A DNA stretch of 64,000 bases from Staphylococcus pragensis. GTDB taxonomy: Bacteria; Bacillota; Bacilli; Staphylococcales; Staphylococcaceae. Below, piece by piece: positions 1 through 11,887 of this stretch; the stretch's first letter is position 1, and each line of letters opens with the position of its first letter. The DNA is taken from NCBI RefSeq assembly GCF_004785665.1, contig NZ_SRPJ01000001.1, forward strand, positions 930,001 through 994,000, written 5' to 3'. Below the pieces are notes generated by a model. The model made no database searches. It was not told the DNA's origin and saw only the letters and a program-made list of their open reading frames with translations. The position numbers and the translations under genes were made by a program.

Positions 1-2397
1 TTGTTTAGATTTAAAGTCATCCATTGTTTGTCTGATCTCTTTAGGATTTGAAACTTCAACTTCAGTAGCAAGTACTTTGAAGCCATTAATTGTTTCAATT
101 TGATCTTCAATATTACCCATTTTAAGTGATGTAATTTCTTTATTACGTTGTTCAAGTTGTTTATGAAGTTCTTTTTGTTCATCTTGAATTTGTACTACTT
201 TATCATAGACTTGATTGTCTGATTTTACTTTTAATTGAGTTTTAATAGAATTGAATTTATTTTGGACTTCTTCTAAGTATAAGAATGCTGCTTTACCAGT
301 TAGTGCTTCGATACGTCTTACGCCTGCACCAGTACCTGATTCACTAACAATTTTAAATAAACCAATTTCAGCTGTATTATCTACGTGAATACCACCGCAT
401 AATTCAATTGAGAATGGTGCCATATTTACTACGCGCACGATATCTCCATATTTTTCACCAAATAATGCCATAGCACCCATTTCTTTAGCTTCAGCTATTG
501 GCATTTCTTGGATGTGAACGGAAATACCTCTCCAAATTTCTTCATTTACACGTCTTTCTACTCGATCAATTTCCTCTTGAGTCATCGGACCAAAGTGAGA
601 GAAGTCAAATCTTAATCTTTCACTTTCAACTAATGATCCAGCTTGGTTAACATGCTCACCTAATACTTCTTTTAATGCAGCGTGTAATAAGTGTGTTGCG
701 CTGTGGTTCTTTTGAATGTCTTTACGTTCATCGCGATTTACGCTTGCATCTACTTCACTATTAACAGTAACCTGTCCAAATTGCACGACACCTTGATGCA
801 AGTTTTGACCATTTGGCGCTTTAGTTACTTCATGAACTTCAATTTCAAAATTGTCATTACCTACTGTACCTTTATCAGCTACTTGTCCCCCACTAACAGC
901 ATAGAAAGGTGTATCTTTAAGAACAAAGTAAATAGTTTCGCCAGCTTCTACACTTTCAACTTTTTCACCATTGAAGATTAAATCTGTTAATGTAGTTTGG
1001 TAATCTGTAGTTTCATAACCTACAAATTTACTATCAGTATTGATATTTTTTAATACGTCACTTTGCACTTGCATTGATTGAGAACTTTGGCGTGCTTCTC
1101 TAGCACGAGTACGTTGTTGTTGCATTTCTTCTTCGAAAGTCGCCATATCAACACTAATGCCTTCTTGACTTGATAGTTCTTCAGTTAATTCAATTGGGAA
1201 ACCATAAGTGTCATATAGTTTGAATGCATCAGAACCATTGATTTCATGCGTAGATGCTTTTGCTTTATCGATTAACTGATTTAAAATAGTTAAACCTTCT
1301 TGTAATGTTTCATGGAAACGTTCTTCTTCAGATTTCACTACACGTTGGATGAATTCAGCTTTCTCTTTAACGTTTGGATAATAAGGTTCCATAATCTCAG
1401 CCACGATATCAACTAATTTGAACATAAATGGTTCATTAATTCCTAGACTTTGACTAAATCTTACTGCGCGGCGTAATAAACGACGTAATACATAGCCTCG
1501 TCCTTCATTTGAAGGTAATGCACCATCTGAAATCGCAAATGCAATTGTTCTAATATGATCAGCAATAACTTTGAATGCTACATCTTGTTCAGCAACTTCT
1601 AGATATTTTCTACCTGAAACATTCTCAACATCATGAATAATAGGCATAAATAAATCAGTTTCATAGTTAGTACGAACATTTTGTGAAATAGAAGCCATAC
1701 GCTCTAATCCCATACCAGTATCAATATTTTTATTTGGTAGCGGCGTATACGTATTATCTTTATTATGGTTAAACTCACTGAATACTAAGTTCCATACTTC
1801 TAAATATCTTTCATTTTCTCCACCTGGATACATTTCTTCTGCAGGATCGTTTTGACCATACTCTTCACCACGATCATAGAAGATCTCAGTATTCGGACCT
1901 GAAGGACCTTCACCAATATCCCAGAAGTTTCCTTCAATTCGAATAATGCGACTTTCTTCAAGACCAACCTCTTCATTCCATAAACGGTATGCTTCTGTAT
2001 CCTCTGGATGAATTGTTACGTATAATTTTTCAGGTTCCATAGCCATCCATTTTTCACTTGTTAAGAATTCCCATGCAAATTCAATTGCTTCTTTTTTGAA
2101 ATAATCCCCAATAGAGAAATTACCTAACATTTCAAAAAACGTATGGTGTCTAGCAGTAAAACCTACATTCTCAATATCGTTCGTTCTAATCGCTTTTTGA
2201 GAGTTAACAATTCTAGGTTTTCTAGGTGTTTCACGACCATCGAAATATTTCTTTAATGTTGCTACACCAGAGTTGATCCATAATAAAGAATCATCATCAA
2301 TCGGTACTAATGGTGCAGAAGGTTCAACCATATGTCCTTTTTCTACAAAGAAATCAATATACATTTGACGAATGTCACTTGCTTTTAAATTTTTCAT
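1..2397 (-). CDS. alaS: Alanine--tRNA ligase, 3' end cut by window edge
   Basis: Charges tRNA-Ala in the cytoplasm. The reading frame is open from the ATG at 2397 to the left edge, giving the first 799 residues of a protein that is normally about 876. The N-terminal class II catalytic part is followed by the editing domain, with the zinc-site histidines in [11 protein letters not shown] and the later CGGIH motif. The start is preceded by AGGAGTGG. Upstream lies a T-box leader, so expression should answer to uncharged tRNA-Ala. The C-terminal C-Ala domain is only partly present here. Identification is firm, based on family motifs and on position next to recD2. Confidence 0.97.
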   Translation of the reverse strand, partial: MKNLKASDIRQMYIDFFVEKGHMVEPSAPLVPIDDDSLLWINSGVATLKKYFDGRETPRKPRIVNSQKAIRTNDIENVGFTARHHTFFEMLGNFSIGDYFKKEAIEFAWEFLTSEKWMAMEPEKLYVTIHPEDTEAYRLWNEEVGLEESRIIRIEGNFWDIGEGPSGPNTEIFYDRGEEYGQNDPAEEMYPGGENERYLEVWNLVFSEFNHNKDNTYTPLPNKNIDTGMGLERMASISQNVRTNYETDLFMPIIHDVENVSGRKYLEVAEQDVAFKVIADHIRTIAFAISDGALPSNEGRGYVLRRLLRRAVRFSQSLGINEPFMFKLVDIVAEIMEPYYPNVKEKAEFIQRVVKSEEERFHETLQEGLTILNQLIDKAKASTHEINGSDAFKLYDTYGFPIELTEELSSQEGISVDMATFEEEMQQQRTRAREARQSSQSMQVQSDVLKNINTDSKFVGYETTDYQTTLTDLIFNGEKVESVEAGETIYFVLKDTPFYAVSGGQVADKGTVGNDNFEIEVHEVTKAPNGQNLHQGVVQFGQVTVNSEVDASVNRDERKDIQKNHSATHLLHAALKEVLGEHVNQAGSLVESERLRFDFSHFGPMTQEEIDRVERRVNEEIWRGISVHIQEMPIAEAKEMGAMALFGEKYGDIVRVVNMAPFSIELCGGIHVDNTAEIGLFKIVSESGTGAGVRRIEALTGKAAFLYLEEVQNKFNSIKTQLKVKSDNQVYDKVVQIQDEQKELHKQLEQRNKEITSLKMGNIEDQIETINGFKVLATEVEVSNPKEIRQTMDDFKSKQ

Positions 2398-2442
2398 TTA
2401 TTCCACTCCTAAACATTCTTTATTTAAAAAATTAAAGAAAAA

Positions 2443-2657
2443 CAAAAAAACGTCCATCCTCAATCAAGGGACGAACGTTTTCGCGGTACCACCCTAGTTA
2501 TAAACACACTGATTATTTCAAAATAACAATCATGTTTATCACTTAATTACAATATGAAACTATCATGAAGTAGCGTTCAACAATTAACCCTGCACTTTTC
2601 ACCAACCAGTGCCTCTCTATAAGTGTTTAAATTGCCTACTCATCTTCATGTGAATTT
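2443..2657 (-). promoter_or_regulatory. T-box leader of alaS (tRNA-Ala sensing)
   Basis: On the minus strand the T-box core AGGGTGGTACCGCG (2482-2495) is followed by a GC-containing hairpin and a run of seven T (2443-2480), which together form the antiterminator/terminator switch. In the Stem I region a GCT triplet (Ala codon, plus-strand 2572-2574) follows a GAAC element and is the likely specifier. A GCT codon fits the downstream gene. The specifier assignment is inferred from the loop pattern. The T-box itself is certain from the conserved core. Confidence 0.92.
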
Positions 2658-2663
2658 AAATTT

Positions 2664-2692
2664 ATTTTAAGTATTTTTCAGGTAAATGTCAA
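2664..2692 (-). promoter_or_regulatory. Promoter of the alaS T-box transcript
   Basis: Minus-strand TTGACA (2687-2692), a 17-base spacer and TAAAAT (2664-2669) make a near-consensus housekeeping promoter. The -35 overlaps the stop codon of recD2, so alaS has its own promoter at the end of the preceding gene. Confidence 0.75.
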
Positions 2693-5136
2693 CGTTCAAC
2701 AAAGTCATATGGTGAAACATCCCCCATATTAATCATTGGATTAATTTGATAAATTGTTGCTTCACTTAAAACAATTTGATCTTGAACATCATTTGAGCTT
2801 ATATCATCTTCTTCATTTGAACTATAGACGACATTCTCATCATTCTTATCTTGATTAGAATGAGTAGTTGAAGGTGCATCAACTTCAAAGTAAGCTTGTA
2901 TCAACTCACGAAGTTGCGTTTGACGTGTTTGTCCTTGCGTATTCAAGCCAATTTCAAACGCTTTTGGATCACCTAATAAAACTAATGATTGTTTAGCTCG
3001 CGTAAGCCCCGTATATAATATTGGTCGCTGTAACATTCTAAAATATTGTTTAACTATCGGCATGATGACTATTGGGAATTCTGAACCTTGTGATTTATGA
3101 ATGGATGTACAATAGGCATGTGTTAACTCTAATAAGTCTTGTCGCGTAAATGTAATTTCATTGCCTTCAAAGTCCACTACAAGAACATCTTTATTTAGTG
3201 CATTTTCCTTCGCCCAAAAAATGCCTACAATGATGCCAATATCGCCATTAAAAATATTATCATTAGGTCTATTCATTAATTGGAGTACTTTGTCTCCTTT
3301 TCGGAATTTAATATCTCCAAACTCAATTTCTCTAACATCATCATTTTTAGGATTTAAAATATTTTGTAATACTTGGTTAAGTCGCTTTATTCCAGCGCTT
3401 CCTTTGTACATTGGCGCTAATACTTGAATATCGCTCATATCATAGCCTTTATTCACGGCACTTGAAACAACCTTTTCAACTACATCGGGAATTTGATCTA
3501 CGTTACAATTAATAAAACTTCGATCATGATATCGTTTCGTAATATCGATTGACTCACCATGTTTCATACGATGCGCTAAATCAATAATACTTGAACCATC
3601 TTGTTGGCGATACACTTCAGTAAGATTAACGCGTGGCAAGGCATTAGAATCTATTAAATCTTTAAATATTTGACCTGGTCCTACAGAAGGTAATTGGTCT
3701 TCATCTCCTACAAGAATAATTTGCGCGTCTAAAGGCACAGCATTTAGAAATTGATGGAACAACCAAGTATCCACCATAGACATCTCATCTATAATAATCA
3801 ATTTCGCATTAATTTCATTATCTAAAATATCTTCAGGTTGTGTATCTTGATTCCAACCTATTAGGCGGTGAATTGTCATCGCTTCTAATCCTGTAGACTC
3901 TTGTAGACGTTTAGACGCTCGTCCGGTAGGCGCTGCTAAGACAATCGGGTAATCATCTTCTTCATAATCAGAATAATTCAATGATAAGCCATGAATTTCG
4001 GCATACAACTCAACAATTCCTTTTATAACTGTCGTTTTACCTGTACCCGGCCCACCTGTTAAAAGCATAATTTTAGAATTAATAGCGGTTTGCAACGCTT
4101 CTTTTTGTGAAGGCGCATAACTTACATTATTACTGTCTTCAATCTCTCCAATATGCAATTGCAAATCGGATTGTTCTATTTCTTTGAGTTTATTTTTATA
4201 CGTTTTTATACGATATAAGTTTTGGACGCTTTTTAATTCAGAATAATAAAGACTTGGTATAGCCACACGATCATTTTCAAAAACAAGTTTAGTTTCTTCC
4301 GCCAGTTGCTGTAATACTTCTTCTAATTGATTTACCTCTACTACTTCATTATTACGCGGGTCACTTAACATTTCTTGAGTAACTTCAATTACAAATTGAT
4401 AAGACAAGTATGTATGACCTTGTTTAATACATTCCTCTTCTAACGTATATAGAAGCCCTGCTTTCAATCTTTCTGGATCATTATATTCAATTCCATTTTT
4501 ACGCGCTAATGTATCAGCTTTTTGAAACCCTATTCCTTTCACATCGTAGACAAGTTGATAAGGATTTTTCTCTAATACATTTAATGTTTCTGATTGATAA
4601 AATTGATAAATTGCCATCGATAATTTAGGACCAAACCCTAAATCGTGTAAGCGAATCATCACTTTTTCTGACTCTTGATTTGCGCTAATTTGTTCAGCAA
4701 TTTGCTGTTGTTTCTTTTTAGGTAAACTCGGCACTTTTTCTAAAACAGTAGCATCATTCAAAATATCGTTTATCGCATTTTCACCTAATGTATTAACAAT
4801 ATTTTGAGCCGTTTTTTTACCTATCCCTTTGAAAAGGTCACTTGATAAATAGCTCACAATAGCATCTTTAGTTTGTGGTAACTCTTTTTCAAATGTTTCA
4901 GCCTTTAACTGTTTACCATAGCGAGGATGTTCAACCACTTGTCCTTTAAACGTATAAACATCGCCTTCAGCTATATTTGGAAAGAACCCTACAACTGTGG
5001 GTAAGTTATCACATGATTCATTCGTTTCTATGGTATCAACTTTAAGAACAGTATAGAAATTATCTTGATTCTGAAATAAAATAGCGTCTACTGTTCCCTT
5101 AATCATTGAATAGTCAAATAGTGTAGGGTCTGACAT
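2689..5136 (-). CDS. recD2: RecD2-type ATP-dependent DNA helicase
   Basis: An SF1B 5'-3' helicase of the RecD2 class, acting in DNA repair outside RecBCD. The 815 residues include an N-terminal extension with helix-hairpin-helix type segments (LFKGIGKKTA near 101-110, VKGIGFQKA near 199-207), Walker A GGPGTGKTT at 361-369, a DEMSM Walker B further on, and C-terminal helicase motifs (THAYCTSIHKSQGSEF). The start is preceded by AGGAGGA. The upstream TPR gene stops one base before this ATG, so the two are probably co-translated. The long N-terminal domain is what separates RecD2 from the RecD of RecBCD. Confidence 0.93.
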   Translation of the reverse strand: MSDPTLFDYSMIKGTVDAILFQNQDNFYTVLKVDTIETNESCDNLPTVVGFFPNIAEGDVYTFKGQVVEHPRYGKQLKAETFEKELPQTKDAIVSYLSSDLFKGIGKKTAQNIVNTLGENAINDILNDATVLEKVPSLPKKKQQQIAEQISANQESEKVMIRLHDLGFGPKLSMAIYQFYQSETLNVLEKNPYQLVYDVKGIGFQKADTLARKNGIEYNDPERLKAGLLYTLEEECIKQGHTYLSYQFVIEVTQEMLSDPRNNEVVEVNQLEEVLQQLAEETKLVFENDRVAIPSLYYSELKSVQNLYRIKTYKNKLKEIEQSDLQLHIGEIEDSNNVSYAPSQKEALQTAINSKIMLLTGGPGTGKTTVIKGIVELYAEIHGLSLNYSDYEEDDYPIVLAAPTGRASKRLQESTGLEAMTIHRLIGWNQDTQPEDILDNEINAKLIIIDEMSMVDTWLFHQFLNAVPLDAQIILVGDEDQLPSVGPGQIFKDLIDSNALPRVNLTEVYRQQDGSSIIDLAHRMKHGESIDITKRYHDRSFINCNVDQIPDVVEKVVSSAVNKGYDMSDIQVLAPMYKGSAGIKRLNQVLQNILNPKNDDVREIEFGDIKFRKGDKVLQLMNRPNDNIFNGDIGIIVGIFWAKENALNKDVLVVDFEGNEITFTRQDLLELTHAYCTSIHKSQGSEFPIVIMPIVKQYFRMLQRPILYTGLTRAKQSLVLLGDPKAFEIGLNTQGQTRQTQLRELIQAYFEVDAPSTTHSNQDKNDENVVYSSNEEDDISSNDVQDQIVLSEATIYQINPMINMGDVSPYDFVER

Positions 5137-5137
5137 A

Positions 5138-5809
5138 TTATTCCTCCTGCGCTTTTAGAGATTGAAAAGTTTGTTTCGCATGCTGACTTAACAAGTGTTT
5201 AGGATCAATTTCAATTGCTTTATCAAAATAAGCAACCGCCGCATCTACATCTTCTGTTTCCATGTATGTGGCAAGACCTATATTATATAAAGCATCAACA
5301 TGTTTAGAATCAATAGTGAGTACATTTTTTAACTGTTTGATAGCTTCCTTAAACAATTCTAAATGACATAACACTAATCCATATTGAAATTGGACTTCTG
5401 CATCGTTTTTATCATCAAGTTCAGCTGCAGTCATTAAAAACGGCATAGCTTCTCTATGTGAGTCTAGTTGATTAAATGCCATGCCAATCATATAGTTAGT
5501 ATCCACCTTATCCATATCATATTTTAAAGCAAGTTGATATAGCTTGATAGCTTCTTGATAACGGTCTTGATTATAATATAAGTTAGCTAAATTATAATAA
5601 ACTGCACCATTCTTGTCATCAATTGTCATTGCTTTTTGGAAAAAGCGCTCCGCTTTCTCAACTTCGCCTGCGTCTGCTAAGACAATACCAGCATTGATAT
5701 AATTTTCCACTACGTCTGGTTCTTCTTCAATATTATTAAATAAAGCTTGAAGTGCTTGTTCTAGCTGTCCTTCTTTTATCCATTCATAAATTGTTTCTTG
5801 CTTTATCAT
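5138..5809 (-). CDS. Tetratricopeptide repeat protein
   Basis: A soluble protein of 223 residues built from about six degenerate TPR units (for example NLANLYYNQDRYQEAIKLYQLAL and ALYNIGLATYMETEDVDAAVAYFDKAIEIDP-type helices). I chose the ATG at 5809 because AGGAGG lies just upstream, and a longer reading from 5824 would place that Shine-Dalgarno inside the coding region. It directly precedes recD2 and lies downstream of mnmA, from which a terminator separates it. TPR proteins mediate protein contacts. I cannot name its partner. Confidence 0.88.
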   Translation of the reverse strand: MIKQETIYEWIKEGQLEQALQALFNNIEEEPDVVENYINAGIVLADAGEVEKAERFFQKAMTIDDKNGAVYYNLANLYYNQDRYQEAIKLYQLALKYDMDKVDTNYMIGMAFNQLDSHREAMPFLMTAAELDDKNDAEVQFQYGLVLCHLELFKEAIKQLKNVLTIDSKHVDALYNIGLATYMETEDVDAAVAYFDKAIEIDPKHLLSQHAKQTFQSLKAQEE

Positions 5810-5854
5810 TATGAACCTCCTCAAATTTATGTATTAAATATGAAAATAATCTAT

Positions 5855-5887
5855 AAAATAAAAGAACTGGGACATTATTATTCCCAG
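5855..5887 (-). terminator. Intrinsic terminator after mnmA
   Basis: The minus strand carries CTGGGA, a 9-base loop and TCCCAG (5867-5887), followed by a T-rich tract. It separates mnmA from the downstream TPR-recD2 pair. Confidence 0.75.
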
Positions 5888-5909
5888 CCTTTCATAAAAA
5901 ATATTTAAA

Positions 5910-8164
<2,255 letters not shown>

Positions 8165-8400
8165 TATTTTGTACACTCCTCACAATATTATCAATGTTCC
8201 TATAATAGCACCTAACTATCAATTTTTCTACATTGTTGTTTGTAACTCCATTACTTAATATTTTAACATTTATCCCTTGCCTATTTATATACATTTTATT
8301 TTTGAAAATGTCTTTTACATAAGTAGTGAGCAAATTAATAACTCATCGTTAGTCATCTTGTTACACTAAGTCATAGTAAAAAATAAAGGAGTCTTTGCAA

Positions 8401-9405
8401 ATGTCTAATATGAAATTTTCTGCACTAAATTTAGTGCCTATTAAAGAAGGTCAAAGTGATAAAGACGCCATTAACGATATGGTTACGTTAGCACAAAAAC
8501 TTGAAGAACTTGATTATGAAAGATATTGGATTGCTGAACATCATAATGCACCTAATTTAGTAAGTTCAGCTACAGCATTACTCATCCAACATACATTGGA
8601 ACACACTCAAAGTATCAAGGTAGGTTCCGGCGGTATCATGTTACCTAATCATGCGCCTTTAATAGTGGCAGAACAATTTGGTACTATGGAAACCCTTTTC
8701 CCAAATAGAGTGAATCTTGGTTTAGGAAGAGCTCCTGGTACAGATATGATGACAGCAAGTGCATTACGCCGAGACCAACATAATGGTGTTTACGCCTTTC
8801 CTGAAGAAGTGGAACAACTTCAAACATACTTCGGACCAGGCAATCAACAAGCCTATGTGCGTGCTTATCCAGCAGTAGGAAAAAATGTACCATTATTTAT
8901 TCTAGGTTCATCAACAGATTCAGCGCATTTAGCAGCACGCAAAGGTTTACCTTATGTATTTGCTGGTCATTTTGCTCCTCAACAAATGAAAGAAGCAATT
9001 CAAATATATAAAGAATTATTTGAACCTTCTGAGGTATTGCAAGAGCCCTATATGATTGTTTGTTTAAACGCTATTATTGCTGAAACAGATGAAGAAGCTG
9101 AATATTTAGCAAGTACACTAGCGCAAGTGTTTATTGGTATTGCTCGCGGTAGAATGCAACCGGTTCAACCACCAACAAATGATTTACAAGGATTATTAAC
9201 CCCACGTGAATATGAAATGGCTAAACAAAGATTTAATGATTCATTAATTGGTTCAGAAGCTACAGTTAAACAGAAATTAGAAGATTTTATTGAAGAATAT
9301 GGAGAAATTGATGAGCTAATGGGTATTAGTTATATTTATGATCAAGATAAACAATTTGAATCCTTTGAGCGCTTGAAAAATGTAATTCAATCTTTAAATA
9401 AGTAA
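8401..9405 (+). CDS. Luciferase-like flavin-dependent oxidoreductase (MsnO8/LuxAB family)
   Basis: A 334-residue LLM-class monooxygenase-like protein. Family features are the YWIAEHHNAPN active-site segment with paired histidines, the GSGGIMLPNHAPLIVAEQFGTME strand-helix, and GLGRAPGTD. The ATG at 8401 has AAAGGAG nine bases upstream, and an in-frame TTG six bases earlier is less likely. It reads opposite to iscS, stands alone, and is followed by its own terminator. The substrate is unknown. Related proteins are annotated as alkanal monooxygenase-like without proven activity. Confidence 0.9.
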   Translation: MSNMKFSALNLVPIKEGQSDKDAINDMVTLAQKLEELDYERYWIAEHHNAPNLVSSATALLIQHTLEHTQSIKVGSGGIMLPNHAPLIVAEQFGTMETLFPNRVNLGLGRAPGTDMMTASALRRDQHNGVYAFPEEVEQLQTYFGPGNQQAYVRAYPAVGKNVPLFILGSSTDSAHLAARKGLPYVFAGHFAPQQMKEAIQIYKELFEPSEVLQEPYMIVCLNAIIAETDEEAEYLASTLAQVFIGIARGRMQPVQPPTNDLQGLLTPREYEMAKQRFNDSLIGSEATVKQKLEDFIEEYGEIDELMGISYIYDQDKQFESFERLKNVIQSLNK

Positions 9406-9415
9406 TAGTCGAAAG

Positions 9416-9635
9416 TAATAAGTTAGTAAAGTAGTTCTTAGATAGATATTTACTCGTTTAAGTTGTTGCGCTTTCCTGGGGTGCTGTCTCAGCCTGCAGT
9501 CTTCGACTAGCACTGCTCCCCTAGGAGTCTTCACAACTACACTTCGTAATCTATCTTAGAACTACTTACGTAAGTGTGTGATTACTTAAGAACATCAATA
9601 ATTCTAAATCTCTCAGGCGTCATAAAGCTATACTT
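9416..9635. repeat. Intergenic repeat, copy A
   Basis: About 220 bases that match, on the opposite strand and with many substitutions, the block at 25990-26410. Shared segments include ACTCGTTTAAGTTGTTGCGC, ACTACACTTCGTAATCTA and TTACGTAAGTGTG, and the far end CTCAGG-GTCATA. Inside, TTCTTAGATAGAT near 9436 and ATCTATCTTAGAA near 9550 form an imperfect inverted repeat bounding the core. There is no coding capacity. It looks like a non-autonomous dispersed element. It occupies most of the gap after the oxidoreductase gene. Confidence 0.75.
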
Positions 9636-9677
9636 GGTGATTTCACAATTTTATATAATTAAATACTATATATAATT

Positions 9678-9713
9678 AACCCTTCAATTATTTTGGATAG
9701 TTTTTGAAGGGTT
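9678..9713 (+). terminator. Terminator after the oxidoreductase and repeat
   Basis: AACCCTTCAA (9678-9687) and TTGAAGGGTT (9704-9713) form a ten-base stem followed by T-rich sequence on the plus strand. Confidence 0.7.
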
Positions 9714-9722
9714 TTATGGTAT

Positions 9723-9747
9723 AAAAAAAGGACGGTAGATACCGTCC
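9723..9747 (-). terminator. Terminator of the 46-residue protein gene
   Basis: The minus strand carries GGACGGTA, two bases and TACCGTCC (9730-9747), followed by seven T. It lies just after the small gene ending at 9761. Confidence 0.85.
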
Positions 9748-9760
9748 CTAAAATTGATAA

Positions 9761-9901
9761 TTATTTATCATCTTTGTCTTTTTTGTCACTGTCGTTACCG
9801 CCAGTGTATTCGTTGATTTTATCTTTTACTTTATCAACTTGTTCGTTATCGCTATCTTTGAATTTGTCTGCAGCTTCTTTAGCTTTATCCATGAATCCCA
9901 T
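9761..9901 (-). CDS. Small charged protein, MT0933-antitoxin/CsbD-like, sigma-B type promoter
   Basis: A 46-residue, very hydrophilic protein starting MGFMDKAKEAADKFKD and ending in a K/D-rich tail. The start is supported by AAAGGAG at good spacing, and the gene has a strong terminator directly after it. The N-terminal MGFxDKAK pattern resembles the short MT0933/Rv0909 antitoxin-like family, but no toxin gene lies beside it. A sigma-B consensus promoter stands 110 bases upstream. In S. aureus a small sigma-B-controlled protein occupies this same place before cymR, as I recall. A stress role is inferred. The molecular function is unknown. Confidence 0.85.
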   Translation of the reverse strand: MGFMDKAKEAADKFKDSDNEQVDKVKDKINEYTGGNDSDKKDKDDK

Positions 9902-10010
9902 AATGAAATTCTCCTTTCAAATTTAAGCATAATTTAATTAATAACTAATTTATGTTTAATCTACGATAACAATTAATAATCAAGTATTATCGATTGGATG
10001 TATTATATAG

Positions 10011-10035
10011 ATACCCGATTATTATATTAATAAAC
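10011..10035 (-). promoter_or_regulatory. Sigma-B type promoter of the small stress protein
   Basis: Minus-strand GTTTAT (10030-10035), 13 bases and GGGTAT (10011-10016) closely match the staphylococcal/Bacillus sigma-B consensus GTTTAA-N12-15-GGGTAT. It lies just downstream of the cymR stop codon and reads toward the 46-residue gene. Confidence 0.8.
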
Positions 10036-10053
10036 TCATTTATCAAAAAGTTT

Positions 10054-10476
10054 TTAAATATAAAACATATATCCATCTAATTTATCATCAGTTTCAATAT
10101 AATCTGCTAAATATTTTAAAGTTGTATTATCTAAAACTTCACGTACAGCATCTCTCATACGAAGCCATAATTGTTTTTGAGCAGGTGGTTCTGACTCAAT
10201 ACTTTCTACAATCGTAATAGGACCTTCTAATAAGCGAATGATATCGCCTGCTGTAATTTCGTCAGCTGGTACTCTTAGTTGATAACCACCTTTAGCACCA
10301 CGAACACTTCGAATTAATCCAGCATTTCTTAAAGGGCCTACGAGTTGTTCTAGATATAAGTCACTTAGACTATTTTCTTCTGCGATTGTTTTTAATGATA
10401 CACACCCTTGTCCTTCTCTTTTGGCTAGGGATATCATTAAAGTTAACCCATATCTCCCTTTCGTTGATATTTTCAT
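10054..10476 (-). CDS. cymR: Rrf2-family regulator CymR
   Basis: A 140-residue winged-helix regulator, the master repressor of cysteine metabolism in Bacillus and Staphylococcus. The N-terminus MKISTKGRYGLTLMISLAKRE and the RSVRGAKGGYQL wing are typical. The three-cysteine Fe-S motif of IscR/NsrR is absent, with only one cysteine near residue 25, as expected for CymR, which acts with CysK instead. GAGG precedes the ATG. Its neighbour iscS also consumes cysteine, though it reads from a separate transcript. It is divergent from rarA. Confidence 0.93.
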   Translation of the reverse strand: MKISTKGRYGLTLMISLAKREGQGCVSLKTIAEENSLSDLYLEQLVGPLRNAGLIRSVRGAKGGYQLRVPADEITAGDIIRLLEGPITIVESIESEPPAQKQLWLRMRDAVREVLDNTTLKYLADYIETDDKLDGYMFYI

Positions 10477-10561
10477 AACATTACCTCACTTAATTCGAAT
10501 AATATATATTCCCATTTTAGCATTTTTTCAGTTAAGATAGTAATAGAAAGGTGTGAAAATC

Positions 10562-11830
10562 GTGAGTACTGAACCATTAGCTTCAAGGATGCGCCCTACA
10601 AATATAGATGAGATTATTTCACAACAACATTTAGTGGGCCCTAAAGGTATCATTAGACGTATGGTTGAAACCAAACGTTTATCCTCAATGATTTTTTATG
10701 GACCTCCTGGAATTGGTAAAACAAGTATAGCTAAGGCTATTTCGGGAAGTACTGAATATAAATTTAGACAGCTTAACGCAGTAACTAATACTAAAAAAGA
10801 TATGCAATTAGTAGTTGAAGAAGCAAAAATGTCTGGGCAAGTCATTTTATTATTAGATGAAATTCATCGCTTAGACAAAGCGAAACAAGATTTTTTATTA
10901 CCACATCTTGAGAATGGAAAGATTGTATTAATTGGAGCAACTACTTCTAATCCATACCATGCTATCAATCCTGCTATACGATCAAGAGCTCAAATATTTG
11001 AGTTGTATCCCTTGGATGAGAATGACATCCGCGTAGCCCTTGAAAGAGCCTTGTCAGATGAAGAACGAGGCTTAAAATTATATCACCCAATTGTTGATGA
11101 AGATGCACTTGAATACTTTTCAACTCAAAGTCATGGAGATGTTAGAAGTGCATTAAACGCTTTAGAATTAGCGGTGTTAAGTGCAGATGTAACAAATGAG
11201 CAGCGTCATGTTTCACTATCAGATGCTAAAGATTGCTTACAAAAAGGCGCTTTCGTTAGTGATAAAGATGGAGATATGCACTATGATGTGATGAGTGCTT
11301 TTCAAAAATCAATTAGAGGGAGCGATGTAAACGCGGCATTACATTATTTAGCACGATTAATTGAAGCTGGAGATTTACCTACTATAGTCAGACGATTATT
11401 AGTCATTAGTTATGAAGATGTAGGACTCGCTTCGCCAAGTGCTGGACAACGAACACTTGCAGCTATTCAATCTGCTGAACGCTTAGGTTTCCCTGAAGCA
11501 CGTATTCCTCTTAGCCAAGCAGTAATAGAACTTTCGTTATCTCCAAAGTCTAATTCAGCTATTACAGCAATAGACAGCGCATTGAGCGATATACGTAAAG
11601 GACACGTTGGTCAAATCCCAGACCATTTAAGAGATGGTCATTACAAAGGCGCAAAAGAATTAGGAAGAGCTATTGGCTATAAATATCCTCATAACTATGA
11701 TAATGGCTATGTAGTTCAACAATATTTACCAGATAAATTAAAAAACAAAATTTATTACGAACCAAAGACTACTTCAAAAAGTGAGCAACAATTTAAAGCA
11801 GTATATGACAATCTTCGTAATAAAAGATAA
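10562..11830 (+). CDS. rarA: Replication-associated recombination ATPase RarA (MgsA)
   Basis: An AAA+ ATPase acting at stalled replication forks with SSB. The 422 residues start STEPLASRMRPTNIDEII and carry Walker A GPPGIGKTS, Walker B LLDEIHRLDKAKQDFLLP, and a C-terminal tetramerisation/SSB region (YPHNYDNGYVVQQYLPD). I chose the GTG at 10562, which has AAAGGTG eight bases upstream. A GTG at 10553 overlaps that element. It ends at a bidirectional terminator shared with the convergent tcdA. Confidence 0.94.
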   Translation: MSTEPLASRMRPTNIDEIISQQHLVGPKGIIRRMVETKRLSSMIFYGPPGIGKTSIAKAISGSTEYKFRQLNAVTNTKKDMQLVVEEAKMSGQVILLLDEIHRLDKAKQDFLLPHLENGKIVLIGATTSNPYHAINPAIRSRAQIFELYPLDENDIRVALERALSDEERGLKLYHPIVDEDALEYFSTQSHGDVRSALNALELAVLSADVTNEQRHVSLSDAKDCLQKGAFVSDKDGDMHYDVMSAFQKSIRGSDVNAALHYLARLIEAGDLPTIVRRLLVISYEDVGLASPSAGQRTLAAIQSAERLGFPEARIPLSQAVIELSLSPKSNSAITAIDSALSDIRKGHVGQIPDHLRDGHYKGAKELGRAIGYKYPHNYDNGYVVQQYLPDKLKNKIYYEPKTTSKSEQQFKAVYDNLRNKR

Positions 11831-11834
11831 AGTT

Positions 11835-11885
11835 AAAGACTATGAAATATTGAGTGATCACTCATCTCAATTTCATAGTCTTTTT
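11835..11885. terminator. Bidirectional terminator between rarA and tcdA
   Basis: A long near-perfect hairpin opens with AAAGACTATGAAAT and closes with its complement, with A/T runs on both sides, so it serves both convergent genes. Confidence 0.85.
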
Positions 11886-11887
11886 AA

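Noticed and set aside
9761..9901. Toxin-antitoxin locus suggested by the MT0933-like N-terminus
   Set aside because: No toxin-like gene lies on either side; the flanks are a repeat and cymR.
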